A DNA stretch of 64,000 nt. Origin: Sinonovacula constricta (Eukaryota > Mollusca > Bivalvia > Cardiida > Solecurtidae). The DNA lies in the NCBI GenBank assembly GCA_007844125.1, contig CM017556.1, positions 17,476,017-17,540,016 of the forward strand. Reading direction: 5' to 3'. The notes below the pieces were generated by a model. That model saw only the letters and a program-made list of their open reading frames with translations, ran no database searches and was not told where the DNA came from. The stretch's first letter is position 1; each line of letters opens with the position of its first letter. Positions 36,226-47,600 of the stretch are shown here, in pieces. The translations under genes and the position numbers were made by a program.

Positions 36226-38248
36226 GAATGAACACATTTTAGTCGCTATTGACATCAACGTGTACAAAGAAATAAGTCCAATTATTCTTACTTCACACAG
36301 ATGCTGTTGTAGCTGTTACAATAGTCGCTATGTTTATTTTGTTTTTTGTCTGTATTCCAATCGGCGGAAATGATTAAATAATGTGCTCTCCGGAGAGTCT
36401 CTTTTGTCTCACTTCATGCCTTCATTCTATTACTGAAACAGATATTACCACAATCACATTTTGGGCGAACAATTGGTGAATATTTTGGTGTAAGTGTTGT
36501 TCAGATTTGCTTATCCCTACATATATATCCAGCGCATTTTTTTTTGCATGTAACGATTCATTTAGAGATTCAATGAGAGAGTGCGATTCTTGTGCACATG
36601 TCCTCTTTATATATTCATATTATAGCTTCAACTTATGAGAAAACGGTTATAGTGCCTTCAGATACACGATATTGCGGTACATAGGCCGAGGAATTGCGCT
36701 TTGGTCGTTTTACGATATCTTAGCATATAATATGTTGGTTTTCTAATGGGTCACACAAATAACCTAGCGATTAACTGCATCGCCTACTAAACAGCACATA
36801 ATTATGATTTTTTAATTCAATGCCCATGGTAGTTTAATATTTGTCGAGCTTAGCCATTGATATATTAATTCATGGTAAAACAAGCTCTATCAATTGGTCA
36901 ATTACGGCGTGGAATGGAATGGCCCACACACGCCTATGGTGAAGTGCAATTAATAGCGTTTCCAGCAATGAGCATAGCATTTGTATTTGCTTACAATGTA
37001 GACATTTATTTATGCGTCTTTTAGTGTATATTTAATACTAATTACCCTACTTCTTCACGTCGACGACATACCATTTTGGGCCGAGAAATGTTTAACGACG
37101 TTTCTATGGTAAAAATATTTAAAGTGCATGAAGCTTATCAATACCGAAGTCCTATCAATATCGAAGTTTAATTAATCGGTACTGCATCTTCAGTCATGTA
37201 GCTAGTTATATAAAACTACAACATTTAAATTATGTGTGTGCCATATCATTTTTATAGCGGAATGTCAGTTTGCGAAATAAATTTTTGAAAAATATTTTAA
37301 TGTGTTTTCGGATGTTTAACATATAGTAGCATAATGCAATTTTTCGCAACATAATATTGCTCAGTTATACAGTTCCATCGTCCTATAAAGTATTAAAATT
37401 TGTTTCAGCGTTATAAACCGAAACACTTTTGTTTAATCACAATGTTATTTTGTGCTGTTTATTCATTTTGTTAGTTCTTATAGAAAATATTGCTGTTTTC
37501 ATTTTTATAAAAATTGTCATGCCATATTTCTTTAATTGAAGCTCACGTTACTGAAACTAAAGTTAAATGCATCGCAAATACATGTCAAGTCATTTGTCAA
37601 CGTCCCGCCTTTTCTTGGTCTCCAAACAAATGTCTAGGTAGTACCAACAGGCAGCTGTTAGAACGATCCACTTGAAAATAATAACATGGCATAAGTCACA
37701 AAAGGATGTTATTTTAAGAAACACTGGTGTCTGAAACGCATTGTAAAGTCTAACCTTATTTTCCACATACTTAGAGATGTTGACGCAAGCCATGCAAGAA
37801 TAAAATTGCCCATAGGTGGAAATTCCATAGTATATTCAATATACACCCCCTCTGTAATTGCCTTTTGAAGTCTTCGACCGAACTTAATTGAACAGAAATG
37901 TAGCCATAATCATATACGACAACAATTCAGATAGTATATTGAAAACAATTCAGATGGCCACCACACTAAACGAATGTATCGCTTTACCTAAATTAGGGCA
38001 TTGCTTGAATTCCAAGTTGTGTGAACAAATATAGGTCGAGAAATAATCTATTTGAAAGATAGATTCTGATCACGTTAATAATAAAACCTCTACATTAGTA
38101 TGTTTATCTAGCTTATTTATTGTAATTATTGGCATTATTGTAAGTATTGCCAAAATAAAAAAGGTTTAATCGTCGCGACATAAGCTTAATAATATGTTAT
38201 GGGTTATGCTTTATTTGTTTACAAAAGAACTTTACTTCTTTATTCATT
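36226..38248. other. AT-rich non-coding DNA
   Basis: No gene, SINE or tandem repeat recognised. Confidence 0.5.
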
Positions 38249-38467
38249 TGTTTATTTATTTATTTATTTATTTATTTATGTGTTTTGTTAGTTTTTCTAT
38301 CCATAATTACCTTTTATTAATCAATTCTATTTTATTATTTTATTGATTTATTTTACGTTATTTATTTATTTATATATATATTTATTTTTGTGTTTTGTTG
38401 GTTTTTCTATCCATAATTATCTTTTATTCATCTATTCTATTTTATTATTTTATTGATTTATTTTACG

Positions 38468-38498
<31 letters not shown>

Positions 38499-38687
38499 TG
38501 TGTTTTGTTGGTTTTTCTATCCATTATTATCTTTTATTAATCTATTCTATTTTATTATTTTATTGATTTATTTTACGTTATTTATTTATTTATATATTTA
38601 TTTATTTATGTGTTTTGTTGGTTTTTCTATCCATAATTATCTTTTATTCATCTATTCTATTTTATTATTTTATTGATTTATTTTACG

Positions 38688-38718
<31 letters not shown>

Positions 38719-38730
38719 TTTTTTCATTAA
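38249..38730 (+). repeat. 110-bp tandem repeat with nested (TTTA)n
   Basis: GTTTTTCTATCCATAATTAT-type units begin at 38291, 38401, 38511 and 38621, exactly 110 bases apart. Each ends in a (TTTA)n run. The units are nearly identical, so the array is young or homogenised. Confidence 0.95.
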
Positions 38731-38858
38731 ATAAATTAATTTGGTAGTAATTATACCGGGGTCAACTACTGCTCAATAAGTGTCTCTAAAAAGAAAATAT
38801 TGTTATTTTGCGTAGTTCATTCTAACTGAGTAATGCTAAGTTTACATCTGGCCACGAT

Positions 38859-38893
38859 CTCCCCGATTAGCCAGAGGCTAAAAAATCGGGGAG
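38859..38893. repeat. Hairpin next to the left TIR
   Basis: CTCCCCGATTAGCC, a 3-base loop, GGCTA, then AAAAATCGGGGAG. The arms pair as a long stem interrupted by a few extra A. Such subterminal hairpins are common in foldback-like elements. Confidence 0.8.
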
Positions 38894-38904
38894 CTCTACG
38901 ATTA

Positions 38905-39150
38905 AATGGTATACTCCACGTTCTGTTACGCTTCCTTACGAAATCAGCACGTTTTGTTGCGCTCTACTGCGCTTTGCTACGATCGAGCCCACGATTTGCA
39001 TCACGTTCTGTTACGCTTTGTTGCGATCAACACGATTGGCTTCCACGCTCCACCACGTTCCGTTACGTCATGTTAAGATCTCCCACGACAAAGCCGCTTT
39101 GTTGCGATCTCCTGCGATTTGACCTACGATTTGAGACAAATGACCACGTT
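38905..39150 (+). repeat. Left arm of CpG motifs spaced about 10 bases
   Basis: Successive CG dinucleotides lie mostly 10 bases apart (runs of 10, 10, 11, 10, 10, 10 and then 10, 10), built from variants of CGTTCTGTTA and CGCTTTGTTG. A 22-base string beginning TACTCCACGTTC recurs as a direct copy at about 39807. Confidence 0.85.
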
Positions 39151-39199
39151 TTACGTCACGATTTGATATTTAAACAAGAAATAATTCACTTTAGGCTTA

Positions 39200-39510
39200 T
39201 TATTCGCAACTTGTCCCCATTTTATCAGCCTGTTGCTGCCACAAGCTTTCCTTGAGCTGCATGTTTTTATAGTCAGCCCTTCTTTTTTCATATATGGAAG
39301 TGTTTGCTTTGAGAAAATCTAAAATTTCCTTTTTTTTGCTGGTCACTGTATGTTGTAGTTGTTCTGGGAAATTTCGTCTTCTTTGGATGGGGTTTCTACC
39401 GGAGCATCTTCAATTTCTTCCGGTTGTGGAGGTGGGGGAGTGGGTGGTGGCGGATGAACATCAACCACAACAGTTCTTGAAGTTTTGGAACCTTTTCGTT
39501 TCGCTGGCAT
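39200..39510 (-). pseudogene. MADF/Myb-SANT-like DNA-binding protein remnant of the TIR element
   Basis: Minus strand. ATG at 39510 opens a 55-codon frame starting MPAKRKGSKT with a proline-rich stretch, stopping at 39343. In a second frame, 39365 down to a stop at 39200, the reading KKKEILDFLKANTSIYEKRR and then DYKNMQLKESLWQQQADKMG fits the first two helices of a MADF domain (Asp-Phe, Tyr, Tyr-Lys-Asn, Leu-Trp, Ala-Asp). The two parts are joined only by a frameshift near an A8 run (39329-39336), and the domain stops before its third helix. It is therefore either broken or spliced beyond what I can see. MADF and Myb/SANT-like proteins bind DNA and accompany some cut-and-paste transposases. 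Confidence 0.7.
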
Positions 39511-39549
39511 GATTAAACTGATAGAGTACCAGTAGATAAAGCTGTTATG

Positions 39550-40045
39550 TATATGCAGCTTGCGTGGAAATCGTGGCTATCGTGAGGAAACGTGTTGGAG
39601 CGTGTCAGAGCGTATCAGAACGTGAACGACAATCGGGGATACCGTAGGAGAGCGTGACGCAACGTGGAGCAATAAATGATAGAAAAGTGTATATCGTAAC
39701 AGATCGTGGTAGATCGTAGCAGAGCGTGGAGCTATCGTGAGACGTCGCAGCGACGCGGGATGAAAAAATGTGTCCACGCTGGTCCCGATCTGTTGCGATT
39801 GTACTCCACGTTCTGTTACGCTTCGGTACGTTCCGTTACGTTTTGTTACGAAGGCCACGCTCTGTCACGATTAGAAAATGAATACGGGCAATCGTGGTGA
39901 AATTTAAGTTTGATTTAAAATCTGTCCCGATGCCCACGATGTCCCCGATTCAACCACGTTCCGTTACGCCCCCCCCACGATCACCCCGATTCGACTCCAC
40001 GCTCTGTTACGTTCGCCATGATGCTCTGGAATCGGGGACATCGTG
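39550..40045. repeat. Right arm of CpG phased repeats
   Basis: 39560-39745 carries the motif inverted (AACGTG, GAGCGTG, GATCGTGG), and 39775-40020 carries it forward again (CACGTTCTGTTACG, ACGTTCCGTTACG). The arm is therefore a composite and not a simple mirror of the left arm. Confidence 0.8.
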
Positions 40046-40076
40046 GTAATCGTGGCCAGATGTAAACCTAGCATTA

Positions 40077-40399
40077 TCAAACAATATAACTAAGACTCTG
40101 TCTTAAATCAATCCTTCTTAACTAAGTCGCAAATAATCAAGGATTGAAAGTTTATTAAGATTACATTATACATGAAAACAACTATTCAAAATAAATTCAA
40201 AAGGCATCAAAGATGATGGATCAATATCATATAAGTGGGTTTCAGTGTCACTGTGAACAAATATTGAAGCAAAAGTGTAAGATTTCAGCATATATACATA
40301 CTGTTAAAAATTACTGCTCTATTGAACCGTATGTGTTCTTTCATGATAAAACTAAAGTAGGACAAAAGTACGGCGTTATAATAAATGGCACAAACGTGC
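40077..40399. other. Non-coding DNA
   Basis: Short chance frames only (40213-40419). Confidence 0.5.
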
Positions 40400-40800
40400 A
40401 ATGGAGATTTAAAATGTAGTTACGTGATTTTGATATCTGTTAAGGATAAAAGGTTCTTGACAGATAAAAAATTTGTTTTCTGTCTGTTGTGTGACGTGGT
40501 TTTATTCATCGCATTCTTACATTTTAAGAGAATAAAACTATTACATTATTTAAGAATTTGTCATATCATTAAATGCGATCTTAATGTATTTGTAAACAAA
40601 AAGGATAAAATAAAATACGATAATGTAAGATCATGTTTAAAAATGTCTTATAATAATTGAACTATCTGCAAATCGTATGACATCTTTCTCCGAAGTCTTA
40701 AAGCATTCATACTAATTTCATCCCACATGTCAACGAATTATCATACATTTTCATTAACAATAAATGTGCATAGTTAACTCCTCTGGAATATTTCTCTTTC
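40400..40800 (+). repeat. Family A-linked repeat, partial copy
   Basis: 40445-40535 (AAGGTTCTTGACAGAT..TTTTCTGTCTG) and 40690-40790 (TCTTAAAGCATTCA..TTAATTTCATCCCAC-like) match 44690-44780 and 45025-45115 in order, so both are pieces of a longer unit that extends family A downstream. Confidence 0.55.
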
Positions 40801-41028
40801 AGTTGAAATAATTAATTGGCGACATGGCAAATGACCTTATAAATGGGCTAGTTTAATGGGCGGTGTCACTTGCCACACCGTCCGGAGTTTCGAGAAACAT
40901 TAATTTCGGAGGCACACAAGATTGACCCTGCATTACCTTGACTATTCGCGTTCAATTATTTATGCCTGGGAAGAAGTAGTGTGTGTACTGAACAAATATT
41001 TTTGTTTAAAGGCATGCTTCAAATGTTA
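40801..41028. other. Non-coding DNA
   Basis: Contains a short GC-richer patch (40855-40965) with the imperfect inverted repeat GGCGGTGTCACTTGCCACACCGTCC. Nothing else was seen. Confidence 0.45.
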
Positions 41029-41300
41029 ATAGGTAAATAAAAAAAAAGGTCCTATCAAAATTTTCACAGATATTTAAACTTTATCTACCAGCAGACAAAG
41101 GCAAACAATGTAAATGCAAATGTGACAAAAACACAGAGACGAGACATAACACACATAAAGAAAAACCACCAGTTTCCGACTTGGAACGGTCAATCGGCAA
41201 AAGGGCCAACTGGGGTGCTTAAACCTGGTTTGTGGAGCGCTCCAACCTCGCACTTCCTGAAGGTTTTTCTAGCAAATAAACAGTGTAAATAACAACATCC
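41029..41300 (+). repeat. Dispersed repeat family B copy
   Basis: AGGTCCTATCAAAATTTTCA at the start, then GACTTGGAACGGTCAATCGG, GGGGTGCTTAAACCTGGTTT and CTCGCACTTCCTGAAGG. The first 60 bases are almost identical to 63500-63557. Confidence 0.75.
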
Positions 41301-41478
41301 CGTCAAAGTGAAACAACTAACAGTAAGCACCTGCATCGGGAGTTAATACAGATACAATGAACTTATATATATACATAATAACTAGTAATAAAATACTCTA
41401 TAAACATACGTACAGTATGTACAGTAGATAAAAGCATCGGCAACGTAAAAATAAAAATTCCAAATGAGAGATTAGTTT

Positions 41479-41598
41479 GAAATAAAACAGCCAAAGCACT
41501 GATATATTATAAGATATTAAAGGAAGAAATAAAACAGCCCAAGCGCTGATATATTATAAGAACAAATAAACAGCCCAAGAACTGATATTTAATAAGAT
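41479..41598 (+). repeat. Short tandem repeat, three units of about 40 to 50 bp
   Basis: AATAAAACAGCC.AAG..CTGATAT.TTATAAGA is present three times in a row. Confidence 0.85.
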
Positions 41599-41984
41599 CG
41601 ATTTAAATATGGTATATAATGCCATGACATCATGTTTCAAAAGTGTCAAAAGTGCAATGTAAAAAATACGAAAGAAAACATCGAAATTTAGAAAACAACC
41701 TACCAACAAAATAAATTGTAGTATTGTTAAGTGCTAATAAGTTTTAAAAAAAACAGTTCATGAAAAGCCGAGGATTTATCCGCAGTTGGCATATTATATG
41801 TAAGAAAGGTACTGAAAATCCCGATATTATACCTACTGTGCAATCTCACGTAAAGGGTATGGAGACTGCTCAAGTTGTCTCACCTATATAGGGCACGACT
41901 GAAGAGATGAAGAGACAAGAATTCCAACAGTAACTATCCAGTTATGGCTTTAAGTCACTGTTTTCAAATACAGTATGTGTTGTC

Positions 41985-42545
41985 TCAACGACCTGTCCGG
42001 TCATCGTGTAATTTAAAAGCAATGCAAGTTCTTGACTGTAAAAGGGTCAATTGCAAGCAATGCAGTACAACGAGAATTCCCGGGTTGTAACCGTCTGCAA
42101 TACATTTTCTGATAAGTTTTGTAAAGGGGTCAGAAAAGTTATTGCGACCCTCAATTTTTTTTTTACTTGTATAAAACATTTCCATAAAATGCAGGATGGC
42201 TTATGCCTTTCTGCATCAGTGTTTTCATACTGCTATTATACTTAGAAGCAATAAAACCATTGCGGTGAAAGAATTTTGAAAACGCCTTTCTTAATTTATA
42301 AAAACGAAAGCCTTGTTGTAACAGTTTAGAAGCAATAGACAGGTTTCTAGCATTGAAATCTTCTACTTTAGTACAAACTCGTGCAAACCTTGTAAGTTGT
42401 GATATGTAAATACCATAAGAGTTAGCACGAGGTGAATCACCGTCAAGGTATAGATAATTCACAATTCTAAAGTTGAAATCATCTCTCTTGTCATAGATTT
42501 TAGTAGAGACGTTAGTAGCCCTGACTAAAGTACAAATTCAAAATC
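41985..42545 (-). pseudogene. Non-LTR-type retroelement polyprotein remnant, C-terminal region
   Basis: Minus strand. From about 42545 the reading runs through YDKRDDFNFRIVNYLYLDGD, SPRANSYGIYISQLTRFARV and SKLLQQGFRFYKLRKAFSKF to GISHPAFYGNVLYK and a stop at 42163. It continues after a frameshift (41985-42150) with FTKLIRKCIADGYNPGILV. The YISQLIRFAR-type block and the following Lys-rich block are, from my knowledge, hallmarks of a reverse-transcriptase-bearing element common in marine invertebrates. The exact clade is not assigned. The catalytic RT motifs are not present, so this is a truncated, frameshifted copy. Confidence 0.75.
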
Positions 42546-43130
42546 ACATACATGTAGAAAGTAATGAATGTTTACTAAAATAATTTCTATCGGATTCTGA
42601 CCATTGTTACACAACTTACACTGCACAAATAGCGCTTCTGATCGCTTTGATTACAGAAGGCGTTAATGGCGTTTATGGCCTCTTTTCCGGCATATGCTGT
42701 ATACGATAGCAATATCTTAATAGCCTTGAAGAGGGTGTCTTGAAATGTTCATAAATCGCCCCAACTAGTAACTGCACAAAACACAAAATATAATCTAATA
42801 TTATTTTATAAACACTTTATTATGTAACCTAATTTGCACTTAAATACTTTATGAAATATGAAAGTATGAAATATTTAAAAATATAAAACGTGCCTCTTCG
42901 ATATCAGTGTGTTATTCAGTGTTTTTTCAAATAAAAATTATACCGTTCATAAACACTGCGACTTTAAATTAATTAAATACTTTATTGTTTTTACTGGATT
43001 ACGGTTATAGTTTATATAATATTGCACATGCATGTATATGCTTTAAATGATTTTATATTATGAGCCCTTTTACGTATTACGAGTTTTTATTCAGTTAATG
43101 ATGTCGAAGCAAGTATATCCGAATTTGATG
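42546..43130. other. AT-rich non-coding DNA
   Basis: 42655-42715 shows weak similarity to 45205-45280 (GCGTTTATGGC..TGCT..ATA..TAGCAATA). No gene was seen. Confidence 0.45.
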
Positions 43131-43136
43131 AACTAT

Positions 43137-43545
43137 CAAAAAATGCGTAAGATGAATTATTATTATAATGATGTTGACATTGATGGTATACACATAATAT
43201 AATAAGTTTACTCCAATAAATTTACGCAAATAGCAGCATAATCATTTAATTTACATACTAAACACTCATCCAACAACGGGCAAAATGACTGTTTCGTTTT
43301 CCTTATCTATAGTAATAGTTATCTACAAGTACTGATGCGTAAAATCGGCTTAAACAGGTAACAGCACCGTTATTTCAATGCAAATTCGGAATGTTTATTA
43401 TCAGACGCCCTTTTAAGAAGATTTTAGGAAAAATAGTATATTTTCCGGGCTTTCAGCTAGACCATTTTCAAGTTTATATGGAACATTTCTGGGACATGAG
43501 ATAATAATATGTCGACAATGATCTGACACTTTTAAAGTAAGTCAC
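43137..43545 (+). repeat. Diverged repeat paired with 35738-36225
   Basis: See the partner entry. The same three blocks occur in the same order. Confidence 0.5.
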
Positions 43546-44530
43546 TAAAATGCCAATATAAATACTTTAAATTGTTGAGAGAAACATGTTTTCCGGAACT
43601 TGTTCTGCATTAACCTAGCATTATATTCAGAGTAAGGGTTTGGGATAGACAAAACTACTATATATTACGTTCAGAATGAGGTTTTATTATGTTTCCATGG
43701 AAAGAATAATGATATGACATTACCGTTATAAGAATTATCTAAAATATAATGGACTCATTCAGTTCATAATATTTATAAATATGTTTATAAGGTCGAGCAA
43801 CTTTGTCAAACAATGATTGGACTTTTCTAAGACAAATGTATACTTTAATTAATTTAATTTTATTAATGCTGAATTGCCTCTGTTTGGTAGATGTGACTTA
43901 TCGCTGCGTTTTCATTGTTGTAGCTAAAAGAAATAATATCACGCCTACTACACTACTACAACGTTGTCATTTCTTACTTTAAACGTCGCTAATGTATGGG
44001 GGGAAATTGTAAAGAAAAGGTTGTTTATATTCTAAACCACGCCATCATATGGAGGCAAAGAATGATAGATATGCAGTTTGCCGATAATTATAGCCAGTTT
44101 AAGACAAACTCTAGTGGCGTTTTACTAAACGCAAGACAATATTCATGTTAAATGCTTTCAATGATTCCAAAGACCATCCTATTATACATATTTGGCAAAA
44201 CAAATCTGCTGCGTTTATATGTTTTCGTAAATACTGCTCTTATTCAAACAGAGACGCAGGCTACCTCATTACTTTTTATGCCATTTTTCGGTTCCTTCTT
44301 CATATCATCATAAATATGTTCTATTATCAGGCCGGGACTCATGCATTTTTAATAGTATTTCTTGTTGTTTTTAAAACGATTGTAAAATACCACAAAGATA
44401 ACGGATTTAACGTTACTTAAGATCCTTTAATTCACGAAAATAAAATATTCAAAATTAGTTGGAAGCCATGAAGGGTAATGTTACATTGCTGCAATTGATT
44501 GTTTCAGAGAACATTGTGAGATAATTATTT
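43546..44530. other. Non-coding DNA
   Basis: A 91-codon plus-strand frame (44145-44420) has hydrophobic stretches but no recognised similarity, start context or splice sites. I treat it as chance. Confidence 0.45.
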
Positions 44531-45120
44531 AAGTATTAAATCACATTGCGGAAAATAACTGCTCCATTATTTTAGCCGTGCGAGGTTATAAACTTTAATT
44601 ACTAAGCAGACATACAAATAACAAACAAAAGTACAATGGCGATTTTATTAAAAAAAGACACGTCTTCACGAGATTGTGAGATATATTAAAGGTTCTGACA
44701 GACAAAAATAGTCATCTTCTGTTTGTAATGTGGAATGGAACCCGACGAACTTTTTTATAGCATTTTTCATTTTAATGTCATAAAGCTACTACTGAGACGT
44801 TTGTTGAAAGAAATAGGAAAGCATGTAATAAAATCAAATACAATAATAAAAATAAAAAAAATATAAAATCAAATTAATTGTAGGCCACAATAATAAAATG
44901 AAATACGGGAATATAGCTATTAGTTATTGTTCAATAATATATAATTATAAACATCAATTATACAATAATAAATATCGATAATACGTAAATATCTTATAAA
45001 ACCGTCATATCTGCGAATGATATTACACCAGTCACCGGTTTCTTAAAGCATTCACATTAATTCCACCCCACGCGTCAAGGAATTATCATTTGCATTTACA
45101 ATAAAAGTTTCCTGATTAAA
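44531..45120 (+). repeat. Dispersed repeat family A with downstream extension
   Basis: GCGGAAAATAACTGCTCCAT, then AAGCAGACATACAAATAACA, GAGATTGTGAGATAT and GGTTCTGACAGACAAAAATAG. The part at 45025-45115 matches 40690-40790. Confidence 0.65.
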
Positions 45121-45839
45121 CGTTAGGAACTGCTTGTGTTAGCGGAAATGTAAAATCGCGCGAAAATATACATTTACGCGTCGATAGGGGAAGGTGCTTT
45201 TGTTGAAGACTGCGTTTATGGCGTTTATTATCATAACAAAAGACAGTCCCACTTGCTGCATATATATGGTAGCAATACCCTTTTTGCCTGATGGAAAAAA
45301 TAAAAATGTCTCCATGAAGAACATTTTACTTCGCGTAGTATACAATCCTAAAGTCAGTAATGCTAACTTCCATAACAGAAAGACACGTCGGCATATTTTG
45401 CATTTGTCGTTAGGGAAATAAAACCATGATGTGTAAACGAATGAGTGTTTAAAAGAATGTATTATAAAAATCTTGGAAATTTATTCTTATGTAATCTTAT
45501 GAAGATGAAACTTAATAATCAGCCTTCCCTCATATGTTATCCTATGTACTCTCAATACATACAGATAGAATCGACAAAATGAAACCCGAGAGGAATATAT
45601 TACGCTATTTGTCTTTGACGCCTCATGCACAATATAATCAAAGTTTCGCATCATTGACGTGATTCCAAAGCATGAAACGGGCTCATAGTTTTATAAGCGC
45701 TTTTATCACTTTAGAAATGAATAAACATGACTTGAAAGGTTATATTTTAATATATATTGCATATTTACTAGAACATTGCTTCATATGTTTTTATCCTTGG
45801 TGCTTATCTTAAATCGTAGACTATCTCAATCAACATTTG
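45121..45839. other. Non-coding DNA, nothing identified
   Basis: No gene, repeat or recognised motif apart from the weak match noted at 45205-45280. Confidence 0.5.
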
Positions 45840-46080
45840 ACCACTTGATCTACCGCTACTATGAACTGCTTGTTGTGCTGCAATAATAATAATAATAATA
45901 AAAATAATAAAAATAATAATAATAATGATAATAATAATAATAATAATGATAATAATAATAATAAGACATTGGCGAATTACTTTGGACAAAATCTTAAAAC
46001 AACTAAGACAAATATATTTCAATTAACTTACGTTAACTTGACCTCCTGCTACTATTAGCTGCTCGCCATGCTGCAAATAT
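45840..46080 (+). repeat. Local duplication flanking an (AAT)n microsatellite
   Basis: 45845-45883 (CTACCGCTACTATGAACTGC..TGTGCTGCAA) recurs diverged at 46040-46078 (CTCCTGCTACTATTAGCTGC..CATGCTGCAA), each followed by an AT-rich run. 45881-45964 is (AAT)n. Confidence 0.75.
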
Positions 46081-47190
46081 AATATAGATAAATATCAATA
46101 TAACAAAACTTACTACATAAAAAAGCTAGGTTTTTTATGTCCGGACGTCTAACCTCACATTTGACTTACTTTACAAATGTTAACTCAATGTCAGCCAGAA
46201 CCAGAGGGACTAGCACTGGTGGAAATTCAAGGTAGCACTATATATATATAGGGGTAACATTTTTAAAGTTGTAATTGAAAGCTTAAACAATCAATTTATA
46301 TCAACTCTCTGAGGTACTTGTGTGAATAATGCGTAAAATACAACTCGTTACTTTTGGTGTATATTAGGTAAGAGTTTTCAGTAAAAAAAACGCAAAGTTA
46401 AGCGATCAACTTCTGGAAAAATAAATACTCTTAAGGAAATGTATTGTTTGCCTTAGCACTATAAGAAAGACACTCACAAGCAAACGCGTTATATGAATGT
46501 GAACCAACCACGAGACACTAGGGACATTTACAAAAAACGCCTACGGCAGCAGAATTGTGGCATTATACTGTATATGTTACTGCATAATTTGACGGAACAT
46601 ATTTAGAGGCTAAAGTGCCATCATGAGTGGATTGGGAGTAAATACCTGCAATTATATTACAATTCTCGATGGAAAATACACTAACCATATTCCATATAGA
46701 CGTTAACGATCTATTCTCCAGAAATGTCCATTTTACATTTTGCAAATGTAAACTATGTAATTCTTTATGTCTGTTACATAACCCTATCACGCCTACATAT
46801 TGATAATAATTCTAATTACCCCCTTAAGGTCATCTATCAATATTCACTTCTTTTACGTCTCGAATGATATTATGTATCATTAAGATAAATGCGATTCTTT
46901 GAGTGGTGTGAATGTGAGTTTCTTTGTCTCTTCCTATTATATACGCATACCCACTTTTCCTTATCTACTTGACACGTACGTCAAGGTGTGATTGTAATTG
47001 TGCGAAGGAGCTATATCAGTACTTTAGAAACACACTGTACAATTTGGGTATAAAATTACAGGTTTAACTTATATAAATATATATAATTATATATATCATA
47101 TTATATAAACTTAGATATTTGTTCCAGTAAAAATTATTGAAAAGAATCATTTAATTTAAATGAGCCGAAGCACGACTTACCACAATTCGA
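46081..47190. other. AT-rich non-coding DNA
   Basis: No gene recognised. A TATATATATA string at about 46241 lacks any downstream exon. Confidence 0.5.
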
Positions 47191-47194
47191 ATAC

Positions 47195-47600
47195 TTTTCA
47201 GCAAACATGTTTCAACCACTCTATACGATCTGTTCGAGAGGTGCTGATGCCATGCTATCGATAATGAGTAGCTTTACAGCAGGAACAGGCTGGGGATAAT
47301 TATGAAGCATATAAAGGCATTGCTGAAATAACTGCTATTCTTTTCTAAGACATATAGGGTAAATTATAGTTACTGTCGAGCAGACAGACAAAAAGCGCCG
47401 GTAAATAAATGCCCCAAGGTGACAATGACGATTCATACTACTTCACACGTGACCTTGAAATACGAGATATGGTCTTTAAATGTTGATAGATTAATCGACT
47501 CGAAGAAAATATTTGTTTTCTGTCCGAACTAAAAGACTATTGGTCAAAGGTTAAGTAGTGCTTCTGTCCGATTATAAACCCATTCGAGACGTTTTAAATA
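47195..47600 (+). repeat. Dispersed repeat family A copy
   Basis: GAACAGGCTGGGGATAAT, GGCATTGCTGAAATAACTGC, GCAGACAGACAAAAAGC and CACGTGACCTTGAAATACGA. The upstream part (47230-47310) is shared with 62665-62740. Confidence 0.7.

Larger units (their letters stand above)
38831..40076. mobile_element. TIR-bounded DNA element, CpG-rich, with internal phased short repeats
   Basis: The left end (38831-38858) and the reverse complement of the right end (40049-40076) agree at 27 of 28 bases, starting TAATGCTA and ending GGCCACGAT. If TAAT/ATTA includes the target, a TA duplication fits. A three-base TAA/TTA target with one mismatch is also possible. Both arms are made of CpG-rich short motifs (CACGTTCTGTTACGCTT and relatives) in both orientations, and the middle (39200-39510) encodes a broken MADF-type protein on the minus strand. 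No transposase was seen, so it is probably a non-autonomous or decayed element. The accessory Myb/SANT-like protein suggests the PIF/Harbinger group, which is inference. Confidence 0.85.

Noticed and set aside
38395..38676. A hydrophobic 93-codon frame.
   Set aside because: It is translated from the 110-bp T-rich tandem repeat and the product repeats with the array.
38833..39255. A 140-codon plus-strand frame at the left of the TIR element.
   Set aside because: It reads through the CpG phased repeats, giving a low-complexity Arg/Leu/Ser product. The genuine coding remnant is on the minus strand.
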